The notes: generated from the sequence alone by a model not told the origin. A DNA stretch of 62,785 nt from Peptococcaceae bacterium CEB3 (GCA_001029295.1 LDXJ01000043.1:112-62896), one strand, 5' to 3'; positions 18,147 to 26,695 are shown, numbered from the stretch's first letter. Numbers and translations are program-made.

Positions 18147-18188
18147 GCCCAGGCACCTTCACGCCAATTGGAGGTGCCTGGGCCATTT
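18147..18188. terminator. strong hairpin, probable terminator of the ATPase operon
   Basis: A 12-bp perfect stem (18147-18158 with 18172-18183; GCCCAGGCACCT) is flanked by AAAA on the left and ATTTT on the right, so it could end transcription from either side. The rest of 17909-18296 shows only a weak hairpin (CTCACT/AGTGAG near 18029) and no gene. Confidence 0.6.
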
Positions 18189-18296
18189 TCATGCTCTGAC
18201 GGTGCCACCTTGGTGGCTAGGGAGTTAATTGCTAGCTGCGTTGTATGTTTAAAAGCGAGCTCTTTGCTTACAATAATCCTGGGGAGGTTGAGGCCA

Positions 18297-18677
18297 GTGT
18301 TCAGAACGATGATGAAGTCTAAGATTCACCGTGCGGTGGTCACGGAAGCCAATCTGAAGTATGTGGGCAGTATTACCATCGACGAGGCTCTCATGCGGGC
18401 GGCCGATATACTGCCTAATGAAAAAGTGCAGATCGTCAACAATAACAATGGAGCGCGTTTGGAGACCTATGTCATTCCCGGGGGGGAAAATTCCGGCATC
18501 ATTTGCTTGAACGGAGCCGCGGCGCGCTTAGTGCAGGTGGGCGATGAGGTGATCATTATTTCGTACGCTATCTTCACGGACGAAGCCGCCGGCCAATACA
18601 GGCCCAAGGTCGTCTTTGTCGACGCCGAAAACCGGCCGCTAAAAGTTGCGCCGGAGGAGAAGCACGGGGAATCCTGA
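18297..18677 (+). CDS. panD: aspartate 1-decarboxylase
   Basis: 126 residues. Converts L-aspartate to beta-alanine for pantothenate and coenzyme A. The pyruvoyl group forms by self-cleavage at Gly24-Ser25 in Y-V-G-S-I-T-I-D, clearly present. N-N-G-A-R-L-E-T-Y and G-A-A-A-R-L complete the family core. The GTG at 18297, 9 bases after GGGGAGG, gives the family N-terminus [12 protein letters not shown]; the ATG codons at 18309 lie too far from the ribosome site. panB and panC are not adjacent, so the gene stands apart from the usual operon. Confidence 0.95.
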   Translation: MFRTMMKSKIHRAVVTEANLKYVGSITIDEALMRAADILPNEKVQIVNNNNGARLETYVIPGGENSGIICLNGAAARLVQVGDEVIIISYAIFTDEAAGQYRPKVVFVDAENRPLKVAPEEKHGES

Positions 18678-18698
18678 CATCCGGGCAGGCGTCGCACC

Positions 18699-19397
18699 TC
18701 AGGGGGTGCAGACATAGATGGCTGCCCGCTTACCGACATCAAGCCGCTCTACGGCGGAAAAGACACCGCGCATTTCTGTTTCCCCTCTGTGAATGAAATT
18801 GAAATAATCCCCGCCTTCCGCCCACTCGGCCAGATCCGTGAATAGCCCCCGCTGTGAATTGTAATCATAAAAGAGGATCTGTTGTCTGGCCAGACGCCGT
18901 GCCTCCAGCATAACCTTCAGGCGCAGTTCGGCTATCAAGCCATGCAGAACATAAGCGGAGACGACGAGGTCAAAGCTTTTGTCCGGAAAAGGCAGGCCGG
19001 TCGTGGCATCGACTTCTACCAGCTCAACCAGGCCGCCGCTCGACTTGGCCGCGGCTCCCAGCATGTTTTTCGAGAAATCGACGCCGGTCGCCTTATATCC
19101 CAATTTGGCAAAACAGGTGGCAAATGCTCCGGTGCCGCAGCCGATGTCCAGCACTGTAGGCGCGGAGGTTTGGGGTAAGTCCGGTGGCGGCATAGCACCT
19201 TTTTGGTACGAGGATGCCGAAAGGTGGGAGGATGCCGGAAGTTTGAGGAATTCCTGCTGCCCTTCCAGGACCTGACAGTAGTTCGTAAGCTGACCTTGAA
19301 AGAACAAATTGTAAACTGGGGCAATGAGGTTAAATATGCGAAGGTGGTGTTCCTGCTGACGTTTCCGCTCTGCCAATTCAAATCTTGTCCTCATCAT
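18699..19397 (-). CDS. class I SAM-dependent methyltransferase
   Basis: 232 residues from the ATG at 19397. Motif I is V-L-D-I-G-C-G-T-G-A-F, followed by G-V-D-F-S-K-N-M-L and a UbiE-like post-I region, F-D-L-V-V-S-A-Y-V-L-H-G. Substrate unknown; small-molecule or quinone-type methylation is typical of the fold. The N-terminal I-F-N-L-I-A-P-V-Y-N-L-F resembles the F-D-x-I-A-x-x-Y-D opening of UbiE/COQ5 relatives. Its ribosome site (GGGGAGGAAG) lies inside the end of the adjacent IS605-like remnant, so the insertion has replaced the native leader. It converges with panD. Confidence 0.88.
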   Translation of the reverse strand: MMRTRFELAERKRQQEHHLRIFNLIAPVYNLFFQGQLTNYCQVLEGQQEFLKLPASSHLSASSYQKGAMPPPDLPQTSAPTVLDIGCGTGAFATCFAKLGYKATGVDFSKNMLGAAAKSSGGLVELVEVDATTGLPFPDKSFDLVVSAYVLHGLIAELRLKVMLEARRLARQQILFYDYNSQRGLFTDLAEWAEGGDYFNFIHRGETEMRGVFSAVERLDVGKRAAIYVCTP

Positions 19398-19401
19398 AAT
19401 A

Positions 19402-19510
19402 TTGACTTCCTCCCCGCGTTGAAACGCGAGGATTCCCAAGTCTCCTTGCGGAGCTTGGCAGGTCGTACAAGTGGCCTCTATGCGGTCGCCGTTAGGCCGC
19501 CGCTTTACTT
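19402..19510 (-). ncRNA. orphan omega-RNA-like scaffold
   Basis: In IS605 elements the transcript across the tnpB 3' end and right end is the omega RNA that guides TnpB, and the bases just beyond the element act as guide. Here the scaffold keeps a hairpin AAGCTCC-GCAA-GGAGACTT (GNRA-type loop), while the copy at 61.8 kb has a TTCG loop in the same stem. That change retains the stem. The guide would read into the methyltransferase start. Expression is not shown. Confidence 0.5.
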
Positions 19511-19706
19511 GTTCCTTATGCTCGAAACTTTTACCCCGGCAAGCCTTTCTGCCGAGAACCCCATAGTTTCAGTTTTCAAAGAACCGAGTATATTTTACCA
19601 CAAACCAAGCCAATATGCATGTCATGGTTTGAGGGAAGCGTTCTCGTCAGGGAAGCGCTTTCATCCCCGGAATCGAAATTCCGAGGTTCTCTGGCGCACC
19701 TTCTAT
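19402..19706 (-). mobile_element. IS605-type remnant lacking tnpB (PATE-like)
   Basis: The end at 19402-19510 closely matches the right end of the TnpB element at 61743-61851, in the same orientation. It includes the last codons of tnpB (AAAGCGGCGGCCTAA on the minus strand) and the terminal hairpin CGCGTT/AACGCG. The other end probably lies past the hairpin CGGAAT-CGAA-ATTCCG (19668-19683). The interior, about 150 bases, has no tnpB, so this is a deletion derivative able to move only with help in trans. The left boundary is uncertain to about 20 bases. Frames across it are spurious. Confidence 0.72.
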
Positions 19707-19723
19707 AAGGGGGGTTGAGTGAG

Positions 19724-20824
19724 ATGTTGGAAAAAGGAATTTGTGCTTTTGCCGGTCTGGGCTATTCCCCGGAGCAGAACAGCCGCTACCTGCGTCTGGC
19801 GAGAGAGTGCGGGTTTACAAGACTCTTTACCTCCCTGCAGATTCCGGAGGCCAAGGTGGGGAACCTTGAGGAGGAATTCCGGCTTTTAGTCGCGGAGGCG
19901 GCAAGGCTTGGGTTTCAGACCACCGCGGATATTTCGCCCGCAACGTTCAATCTTCTGGAAGTGGACTTGTCCCGGCCGGAACAGCTTCACACCCTCGGCT
20001 TGCAGGCGCTGCGGCTGGATTTTGGCTTTTCGCCAGCGGAGATAGCCCGCTTGTCTAAGGAGAGTGGGCTCGAGCTCGACCTCAATGCCAGTACGATCAG
20101 TGAAGATGTCCTGGAAGCGATCATGGGAGCGGGGGCCGATTCCACCCGGCTGCGGGCCTGCCATAATTATTACCCGCGGCCGGAAACCGGCCTTTCATAC
20201 GAGTTCTTTGCCGAGCGCACTCAGATCTGTCACACCCATGGAATTCGCGTTTCAGCCTTTATCCCTTCTCGCGCCAACCCGCGCGGTCCGATTTATGCGG
20301 GGCTGCCGACGCTGGAGGCACACCGGCATTGGGAGCCGCTCCAAGCGGCTAAGCAGTTGGCGGCCGAGGGTTTGGAGGGGATTCTCTTCGGGGATCCATT
20401 GGCGACAGCCGAAGAATTGACCGAAGTCGGCAGGGTGGACTCGTCTCTTATAGAGATTCAAGTGAAGACCAAGCCTGGACTCACGGAAAATGAACGGAAA
20501 ATTCTCTTTGCCCCCCGGCATACAAACCGGCCGGACCCCGGCGAACGCGTCGCCCGCTCGCAAGAGGCCAGGGGGTTGTGCCGGGAAGAGATTCCGGCTC
20601 ACCTGCAAGGATCACGGCCGCGGGGAAGTGTTACGCTGGATAATTCCGGATATCGGCGCTACATGGGAGAACTGCAAGTGGTTATGAAGGATCTGCCTGC
20701 CGATCCCAGGGTCAATGTGGTGGCCAAGGTCATCCCGGAAGAAATGTTTCTGCTCGATGCGCTGAAGCCGGGACGGGCTTTTTGCTTCAAGGAGAAAACG
20801 GAAAAGCGGGTGGACAAGGGATGA
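19724..20824 (+). CDS. mupG: 6-phospho-N-acetylmuramidase, MupG/DUF871 family
   Basis: 366 residues. MupG cleaves MurNAc-6-phosphate-GlcNAc inside the cell, giving MurNAc-6P and GlcNAc during wall recycling. The TIM-barrel start G-I-C-A-F, the L-F-T-S-L-Q-I-P-E strand, T-A-D-I-S-P, A-L-R-L-D-F-G-F and C-H-N-Y-Y-P-R-P-E-T-G-L match the DUF871 pattern. The ATG at 19724 lies 9 bases after AGGGGGG; a TTG at 19715 touches the ribosome site. It overlaps murQ by ATGA. That pairing is what the biochemistry predicts, as MurQ uses the MurNAc-6P product. Confidence 0.87.
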   Translation: MLEKGICAFAGLGYSPEQNSRYLRLARECGFTRLFTSLQIPEAKVGNLEEEFRLLVAEAARLGFQTTADISPATFNLLEVDLSRPEQLHTLGLQALRLDFGFSPAEIARLSKESGLELDLNASTISEDVLEAIMGAGADSTRLRACHNYYPRPETGLSYEFFAERTQICHTHGIRVSAFIPSRANPRGPIYAGLPTLEAHRHWEPLQAAKQLAAEGLEGILFGDPLATAEELTEVGRVDSSLIEIQVKTKPGLTENERKILFAPRHTNRPDPGERVARSQEARGLCREEIPAHLQGSRPRGSVTLDNSGYRRYMGELQVVMKDLPADPRVNVVAKVIPEEMFLLDALKPGRAFCFKEKTEKRVDKG

Positions 20825-21729
20825 ACCTAGACGAGATCTTGACGGAAGCGCGCAACCCGAATACGGAAAAGATCGATCAACTGCCTACAGAAGGGATCCT
20901 GCGCCTCATCAATGAAGAGGATCTAAAAGTCGCCCCCGCCGTGGGGCGGGTCCTTCCCCAAATTGCCCAAGCAGTAGAGTGGATCGTGGAAAGCCTGCGG
21001 GCAGAAGGGAGACTTTTCTACCTGGGGGCGGGCACTAGCGGCCGCCTCGGTATTCTTGACGCCTCAGAATTGCCGCCAACCTACGGGATTTCCCCGGAAC
21101 AGGTCCAGGGGCTCATCGCGGGCGGGGAAAAGGCTGCCTTTCGCGCGATTGAAAACGCGGAGGATTCACCAGCAATGGGGGTGGAAGATTTGAGGGCCCG
21201 CGGCTTACGGGGAAAAGACGTGGTGGTCGGTCTTGCGGCCAGCGGGCGGACGCCGTACGTTCTCGGGGGACTGCGGTACGCGCGCGGTTGCGGCTGCCAC
21301 ACTGTCGCCGTGGTCTGCACGCCGGATTCGGAAATGCAAAAGGAGGCTGAACTTACGATCGCGGTTTTGGTTGGCCCGGAAGTTATCATGGGTTCAACCC
21401 GGATGAAAGCGGGTACTGCCCAGAAGCTCGTTCTGAACATGCTGACGACCACAGCCATGATCCGCCTGGGCAAAGTCTACGGCAATTTGATGGTGGATGT
21501 CCAAGCCACGAACGCAAAACTGGTTGAACGTTCCCAAAGAATTGTCTGTCTGGCCACCGGTGTCAGCAGGGCAGAGGCCGAGAAGGCGATTGAACTGGCG
21601 GGCGGTTCTGTTAAGACAGCCGTGACCCTGCTCCTGGCCGGGGTCTCCGCCGAGCGGGCCGAGGCAGCTTTGAACGCGACAGATGGGATTGTTTCCCAGG
21701 CGTTAAAACATCTGAGCGGTTTACTATGA
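20821..21729 (+). CDS. murQ: N-acetylmuramic acid 6-phosphate etherase
   Basis: 302 residues. Removes D-lactate from MurNAc-6P to give GlcNAc-6P, linking wall recycling to amino-sugar metabolism. The SIS domain is clear: L-G-A-G-T-S-G-R-L-G-I-L-D-A-S-E-L. Glu83 and Glu114 (the latter in N-A-E-D-S-P) fall at the numbering of the catalytic pair known in Escherichia coli MurQ. The ATG at 20821 sits in the mupG stop; an upstream in-frame start at 20782 would overlap mupG by 43 bases. It overlaps the activator gene at 21726. Confidence 0.95.
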   Translation: MNLDEILTEARNPNTEKIDQLPTEGILRLINEEDLKVAPAVGRVLPQIAQAVEWIVESLRAEGRLFYLGAGTSGRLGILDASELPPTYGISPEQVQGLIAGGEKAAFRAIENAEDSPAMGVEDLRARGLRGKDVVVGLAASGRTPYVLGGLRYARGCGCHTVAVVCTPDSEMQKEAELTIAVLVGPEVIMGSTRMKAGTAQKLVLNMLTTTAMIRLGKVYGNLMVDVQATNAKLVERSQRIVCLATGVSRAEAEKAIELAGGSVKTAVTLLLAGVSAERAEAALNATDGIVSQALKHLSGLL

Positions 21730-24425
21730 GAATCGATAACGTTTATGAGATGCTGAAGAAACTTTGTCTCGAACAGGACCGGAATCTCGGGCGCGTTCAC
21801 GGGGTCTCCGCCCGGGAGATCGCGGCACGTTTAAACCTGCAGCGAACCAATGTCTCAAGTGATTTAAACAAGCTCTGTCTTGAGGAAAAGATCGCAAAAA
21901 CGGCGGGCAAACCGGTTTTATACAGGCTGAAGGAGAGCGATATCTTAGCCGGCAGGAGCGCTGGTAACTTCACGGACGCCTTTGGCAGCGTCATCGGGGC
22001 GGAGCTCAGTCTCAAGAACGCGGTCCGGCAGGCGAAGGCGGCGATTATCTATCCGCCGAAAGGTTTACACACTTTGCTGTTGGGTGAAACAGGTACGGGG
22101 AAGTCAATGTTTGCCGAGATCATGTTCGAGTTTGCCAAAGACGAAGGGAGGATTAAGCGCAATGCGCCTTTTGTCGCTTTTAATTGCGCCGACTATGCTC
22201 ACAATCCCCAACTTCTGATGTCACAGTTGTTTGGTGTCCGAAAAGGGGCCTACACGGGTGCGGACAGGGAGCGGAGCGGGATTGTTGAGAAAGCGGACGG
22301 CGGCATTCTCTTTCTTGATGAAGTGCACAGGCTCCCCCCAGAGGGGCAGGAAATGCTTTTTTTCCTCATTGATAAGGGTTTATATATGAAGCTGGGGGAA
22401 ACCGAAGCCCAGCACCGGGCGGAGATTCTTATCATTTGCGCCACGACGGAAAATGTGGAGTCGACCCTTTTGAAGACCTTTACCCGCAGGATACCGATGG
22501 CTATCAATCTGCCGCCGCTAAAGGATAGGACCTTCAAGGAGCGGTATGAATTAGTCGAATACTTCTTCAATACCGAAGCTTCGCGGATCGCTACCGAGAT
22601 CGTGGTCACTCCCAATGTGATGAAAGCCTTTCTCCTTTATGACTGCCAGGCCAATATCGGACAGCTGAAAAGTGACGTCAAGCTCTGCTGTGCCAAGGCT
22701 TTCCTCAGTTTTATCATGAAGCGGGAGGGGCAGGTATGGGTCCACAGTGAGGATTTACCGGACTATATCCGCAGGGGTTTATTCAAGTATAAAGAGAACA
22801 AGGACAAGATCGACCGGTATGTGGGAGACGGAAACGTTACTTTTGCCTTCGGCAAGAATGAGAGAAACATGGTGGAGGAGGGGGGCTACAATTTCTATGA
22901 AGCTCTGGAAGAGAAACTCAACGTACTCGAACTGAACGGGCTTGACGACAAGGAAATTAAACTCATCATGGGCCTGGATATTGAAACTTACCTGAAAAAG
23001 TACCTTCTGAACGCCGAGAAGAAGAACTTGGAGGATCTCTATAAGCTCGTTGACAAGAGAATCGTGAATATCGTGGACGATTTTCTGGTCTATGCTTCGA
23101 AAAAGCTCAAGCGGGAATTTAGCCCCCGAATTTTGCATGGCCTTTCCATGCACATTGCCAGTTCCATTGAGAGGTTGTCCAAGGGTAAAGCGATTCAAAA
23201 CCATCAGCTGGAAGAAATCAAGAGGTCTCATAAAGCGGAATACGAATTGGCGCAAGGATTGAAAAAAAAGCTGCAGAATGAATTTAAAGTCGACTTCCCT
23301 GAAGATGAGGTGGGCTTCATCGCCATGTTGTTGTCCCTCGATGAAGAGAAGGACAAGAGTGAGGAAGGCGTGGGGGTTCTGGTGGCTATGCACGGCGAGT
23401 CGACCGCTACCTCCATGGTCAATGTCTGCAACCGCCTTTTGGGTGTGGACTATGCCGTGGGCTATAATATGCCGCTTGAGCAAAAGCCGGAGACAGCGCT
23501 GGAGGAAATAACCGCTCTTGTGAAAAAACTGGACCGAGGTAAGGGGGTGCTCCTCATGGTGGACATGGGCTCCCTCGTGTTCTTCGGGGACATGATTCGC
23601 GAACGCCTCGGCATACCCGTGAAGACGGTCCGCATGGTCTCGACCCTGACAGTCATTGAAGCGGGGAGAAAAGCCATGTTGAGTGCCCCTTTGGAGGAAG
23701 TGTATCGATCTGTATCCCCGCTTCAGCCTGGCTGGGATCCGCTTCCGGAGAGCGAGATCAGGCCTGATTCAGGTGAGAAAGAGGATGTGGTCATCACGGC
23801 TTGCCTTACGGGCGAAGGGACGGCTCTGAAGTTAAAGTCCATTTTGGAAAACAAATTTAACCTGGGCGAAAAAAATATCGAGGTCATTCCAATCGATATT
23901 GCCAGTCAGGCTGAATACAGGCGCAGGATTAAAAGAATCGCGCGGGAAAAGAACGTGCTGGCGGTCGTCAGCGCCATCAAACCGGATGAAGATTCGCTCC
24001 CCTATCTTTCAACGACGGATCTTTTGGACGAAAGGAAAATCGAAAAAGTAAAGGAGAAAATTGAGGCCCTGAGCAGCACGAAACTCATCGCCAATATGAC
24101 GGACGTCATAAGAGAAAATGTAAGGATAGATGCCGACAAGTTCGGCCGGGTTTTTCAACGCTTCCATGCCGACCTCCGGCACAGAGGTGTCCGGGCCGAC
24201 CACAATACACTGACCGGGCTGATGTTACACATAGCGTGTGTGATTGAACGAGTTCAGAGTGGAAAGGAATTACATCGTCTGAAAAATTACCGCGGCTTAA
24301 TCAGGGATAATCCCGAGAGATTCCGGCTTGTGCGGGAGACGACGGGGCTTTTCGAACACGAGTTTGCGGTTCAGCTGTCAGATGCGGAATGTGTGAGTAT
24401 TATGCGGATCTTATTTGCCTTGTGA
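21726..24425 (+). CDS. LevR-type sigma-54 activator with PTS regulation domains
   Basis: 899 residues. N-terminal winged helix (1-70), then the AAA+ sigma-54 activator domain with Walker A G-E-T-G-T-G-K-S near 120-127, the sigma-54 contact loop G-A-Y-T-G-A near 174-179, and I-L-F-L-D-E-V-H. PRD1 lies around 440-545, an EIIA-mannose-like domain from about 548 with His in A-M-H-G-E-S, an EIIB-like segment with Cys near 693 (I-T-A-C-L-T-G-E-G), and PRD2 around 790-890. Such proteins turn on PTS operons when the sugar flux changes their phosphorylation. A matching promoter and repeats lie immediately downstream, before the PTS genes. Its gene overlaps murQ. Confidence 0.93.
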   Translation: MRIDNVYEMLKKLCLEQDRNLGRVHGVSAREIAARLNLQRTNVSSDLNKLCLEEKIAKTAGKPVLYRLKESDILAGRSAGNFTDAFGSVIGAELSLKNAVRQAKAAIIYPPKGLHTLLLGETGTGKSMFAEIMFEFAKDEGRIKRNAPFVAFNCADYAHNPQLLMSQLFGVRKGAYTGADRERSGIVEKADGGILFLDEVHRLPPEGQEMLFFLIDKGLYMKLGETEAQHRAEILIICATTENVESTLLKTFTRRIPMAINLPPLKDRTFKERYELVEYFFNTEASRIATEIVVTPNVMKAFLLYDCQANIGQLKSDVKLCCAKAFLSFIMKREGQVWVHSEDLPDYIRRGLFKYKENKDKIDRYVGDGNVTFAFGKNERNMVEEGGYNFYEALEEKLNVLELNGLDDKEIKLIMGLDIETYLKKYLLNAEKKNLEDLYKLVDKRIVNIVDDFLVYASKKLKREFSPRILHGLSMHIASSIERLSKGKAIQNHQLEEIKRSHKAEYELAQGLKKKLQNEFKVDFPEDEVGFIAMLLSLDEEKDKSEEGVGVLVAMHGESTATSMVNVCNRLLGVDYAVGYNMPLEQKPETALEEITALVKKLDRGKGVLLMVDMGSLVFFGDMIRERLGIPVKTVRMVSTLTVIEAGRKAMLSAPLEEVYRSVSPLQPGWDPLPESEIRPDSGEKEDVVITACLTGEGTALKLKSILENKFNLGEKNIEVIPIDIASQAEYRRRIKRIAREKNVLAVVSAIKPDEDSLPYLSTTDLLDERKIEKVKEKIEALSSTKLIANMTDVIRENVRIDADKFGRVFQRFHADLRHRGVRADHNTLTGLMLHIACVIERVQSGKELHRLKNYRGLIRDNPERFRLVRETTGLFEHEFAVQLSDAECVSIMRILFAL

Positions 24426-24440
24426 ACCAGATGTTGGCCG

Positions 24441-24520
24441 CCTGTGACACCCTGTGACACCCTGTGATACCCCATGATACCCTGTGACACCCTGTGATAA
24501 CCCTTGATACCCCGTGATAC
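24441..24520 (+). repeat. eight tandem 10-bp repeats, probable activator-binding array
   Basis: Eight units of exactly 10 bases with consensus CCTGTGAYAC run without gaps. One turn of DNA per unit would place a bound protein on one face. They lie 104-183 bases upstream of the sigma-54 promoter, where enhancer-binding proteins usually sit. The reverse-strand frame that reads through them (Y-H-R-V-S-Q-G repeats) is an artefact. Confidence 0.75.
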
Positions 24521-24534
24521 AGATATGTGTATCA
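24515..24534. promoter_or_regulatory. near-palindromic enhancer site for the LevR-type activator
   Basis: TGATACAGATATGTGTATCA is palindromic at 18 of 20 positions. Its left arm is the end of the last 10-bp repeat (GTGATAC), so the repeats look like half-sites of the same protein. Its centre lies about 100 bases before the -24 box, a suitable distance for looping. Confidence 0.72.
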
Positions 24535-24623
24535 TGGCAGCCTCGGGACAATACGGATCAATTCGGTAAATGAGATGGCCCACAGAAGCTTTTCCCAGCG
24601 AGCTTCGCGGGCTGTTTAATTTT

Positions 24624-24640
24624 TTGGCATGAGAATTGCA
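24624..24640 (+). promoter_or_regulatory. sigma-54 (-24/-12) promoter of the PTS operon
   Basis: TTGGCATGAGAATTGCA matches the TTGGCAC-N5-TTGCA consensus at all but one position, with the exact GG-to-GC spacing. It lies 80 bases before the IIB gene and directly after the gene of a sigma-54 activator, so the assignment is strong. Confidence 0.9.
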
Positions 24641-24720
24641 ATAATCTGCAACCTAGATGTGACTTCTAACAAGTCCAGACAAAAGTTCAGAAAAAACGGT
24701 TCAGGAAAGGAGAACGAAAG

Positions 24721-25023
24721 ATGAATATCTTGCTCGTTTGCGTGGCCGGGATGTCCACGAGTCTGCTCGTTAAGAAGATGGAAAAAGAGGCTGCAGCCAG
24801 AAATTTGCAGGCCAGGATTATGGCCAAGCCCATTGATGACCTGGAAAATGTTATTGACGGCTTTGATGTCGTTCTGGTAGGACCGCAGATCAAGTACAAA
24901 GAGAAATATGTTAAAGAAATCGCGGAGCGCCAAGGGAAAAAGTATGCCGTCATCCCCTTCACCATGTACGGAATGGTGGACGGAAAAGGGGCATTGGACC
25001 TGGCTTTGAGGTTAATGGACTAG
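24721..25023 (+). CDS. PTS EIIB component, lactose/cellobiose family
   Basis: 100 residues. Carries phosphate on Cys7 (I-L-L-V-C-V-A-G-M-S-T-S), passing it from EIIA to the incoming sugar. Length and the M-S-T-S loop fit the Lac/Cel class, which takes beta-diglycosides such as cellobiose, chitobiose and lactose. GGAAAGGAGAACGAAAG precedes the ATG. First gene behind the sigma-54 promoter. Together with mupG and murQ upstream, a MurNAc-containing disaccharide is a plausible substrate, though not shown. Confidence 0.93.
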   Translation: MNILLVCVAGMSTSLLVKKMEKEAAARNLQARIMAKPIDDLENVIDGFDVVLVGPQIKYKEKYVKEIAERQGKKYAVIPFTMYGMVDGKGALDLALRLMD

Positions 25024-25056
25024 GAGAAAGGCTAATGGACTTAGGAGATGAGAATA

Positions 25057-25371
25057 ATGGATTTTGAGGAAGTGGTATTTACTTTAATCGCCCGCTCCGG
25101 CAATGCCAAAGGGCTGTGCTTTCAGGCCTTGGACGCGGCCAGAAAGGGACATCCGGATGAGTCTGACGCACTTATGGAGAAAGCGAAAGAGGAGCTCTTG
25201 GCAGCACACCATGTTCAGACGGAGCTGATTCAGGAGGAGGCGTCCGGCGCAAAACATGAGATGAATCTCTTGATGGCGCACGCCCAGGACCATCTGATGA
25301 ATGCCTCCTTGGCCAAGGACCTGATCACGGAACTCATCCTCATGTACAAAGAGACGGCCAAACATGACTAA
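25057..25371 (+). CDS. PTS EIIA component, lactose/cellobiose family
   Basis: 104 residues, all-helical EIIA. The phosphate-accepting histidine is His75 or His79 in L-L-M-A-H-A-Q-D-H-L-M. The ATG at 25057 is 9 bases past AGGAG; the ATG at 25048 abuts it. It receives phosphate from HPr and gives it to the EIIB at 24721. EI and HPr are encoded elsewhere. Confidence 0.93.
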   Translation: MDFEEVVFTLIARSGNAKGLCFQALDAARKGHPDESDALMEKAKEELLAAHHVQTELIQEEASGAKHEMNLLMAHAQDHLMNASLAKDLITELILMYKETAKHD

Positions 25372-25391
25372 TATTTCGGGAGGTGGACCGA

Positions 25392-26678
25392 ATGTCATTT
25401 ATCGACAAAACAAGCAAGATCATCGAGGACAAGATTGCCCCCCCGCTCATTAAAGTTTCTGAGAATAAATATATCGACGCCATTCAGAAGACCTTCGTGT
25501 CGTTTATGCCGCTTCTTATTATCGGGTCTGTCTTTATTCTGATTGCGGCCTTGCCGATTCCCGGCTGGGATAAGATCGTGGCTCCGCTGAGCGGTAAGCT
25601 TTGGGGAGCCGTAAACAGCACCTTCGGCCTGATGTCCATCGGTATAGCTTTGGGTGTGGGTTACTACCTTTCTTCTTATTATCACAAGAAAGACAGCGAA
25701 GTGGATCCTTTCTCCGGTGCGCTCATAACCTTGTTCTGCTTTTTGAGCCTCTATCCGGTCGGTGCGAACGCCAACGGGTCAACTTTCATTACTGCCGATA
25801 ATCTGGGCAGTACGGGTATTTTCGCCGCCATCATCGTCGGGATCATTACCGTGGAAATTTACAGAATTCTCATCAACAAAAGAATAACTATCAAGATGCC
25901 GGAGGGTGTTCCTCCCATGGTGGCGGGTGCCTTTACCGCGCTCATACCCGGCTTCGTGGCCATAACCCTGTGGTGGTTGGTGAGACAGGTCATGAACATC
26001 GACATTCCGGTCCTGATCATGAATGCTTTCAAACCGCTGGTGGCGGCAGGCTCCAGTGTCTATGCCCAAGGGGCGGCTTTCCTGATTGACCGGCTGCTCT
26101 GGTTCGTTGGGATCCACGGTACAAATGTCGTAACATCCGTCATGGAGCCGATCTGGACTCAGATGTTGGCCCAAAACGTGGCCGCCGTCAAGGCCGCGCT
26201 GCCGGCACCCGAAATTGTCACAGAACCCTTCCTCAACGTTTTTGTCCGGGTGAGTTTTCTCCCGCTGATCGTGCTTATGCTGCGGTCAAAAGTAAAAAGA
26301 TACCGGACCTTGGGGAAACTGGCGCTTCCTGCCGCGGTATTCAATATCGCGGAGCCGATCATGTACGGACTTCCCCTGGTGCTGAACCCGCTCCTCTTTA
26401 TTCCCTGGATCGTCGGTTATATGTTTGTCTTTGTCTTCGACTTCGTTATGGTTGCCATTCATCTGGTACCGGTTCCTTATATTATGGTTCCTTGGACTAT
26501 GCCCGGACCGATTGCCGCTTTTCTGGGGACCGGGGGCAGTGTAGCCGCGGCGATCCTTTCGACTGCAAGTTATGTCATCATGGGCTTCATCTGGTACCCG
26601 TTCTTCAAGGCCCTTGAGAAGAGGACGTTGAGGGAGGAAGGAAATGAAGAGTCTGACTCTGGTATGAATTTGGGCTGA
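25392..26678 (+). CDS. PTS EIIC permease, lactose/cellobiose family
   Basis: 428 residues with about ten membrane segments. It moves and helps phosphorylate the disaccharide. Family marks are the cytoplasmic N-terminus K-I-I-E-D-K-I-A-P-P-L, the W-F-V-G-I-H-G loop, and F-N-I-A-E-P-I-M-Y-G-L-P containing the sugar-binding glutamate. The ATG at 25392 is 8 bases past GGGAGG. Standard length for CelB/ChbC-like permeases. The next gene starts 17 bases later. Confidence 0.94.
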   Translation: MSFIDKTSKIIEDKIAPPLIKVSENKYIDAIQKTFVSFMPLLIIGSVFILIAALPIPGWDKIVAPLSGKLWGAVNSTFGLMSIGIALGVGYYLSSYYHKKDSEVDPFSGALITLFCFLSLYPVGANANGSTFITADNLGSTGIFAAIIVGIITVEIYRILINKRITIKMPEGVPPMVAGAFTALIPGFVAITLWWLVRQVMNIDIPVLIMNAFKPLVAAGSSVYAQGAAFLIDRLLWFVGIHGTNVVTSVMEPIWTQMLAQNVAAVKAALPAPEIVTEPFLNVFVRVSFLPLIVLMLRSKVKRYRTLGKLALPAAVFNIAEPIMYGLPLVLNPLLFIPWIVGYMFVFVFDFVMVAIHLVPVPYIMVPWTMPGPIAAFLGTGGSVAAAILSTASYVIMGFIWYPFFKALEKRTLREEGNEESDSGMNLG

Positions 26679-26695
26679 AGCAGAGGTGAGTTTTA

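Noticed and set aside
19203-19718. 171-codon plus-strand frame
   Set aside because: Runs through the IS605-like remnant and the methyltransferase on the opposite strand; no protein-like pattern.
24441-24520. Possible CRISPR array
   Set aside because: Units are contiguous 10-mers without spacers and no cas gene is near.
24371-24583. 70-codon minus-strand frame with Y-H-R-V-S-Q-G repeats
   Set aside because: Produced by the 10-bp DNA repeats, which are better explained as activator sites.
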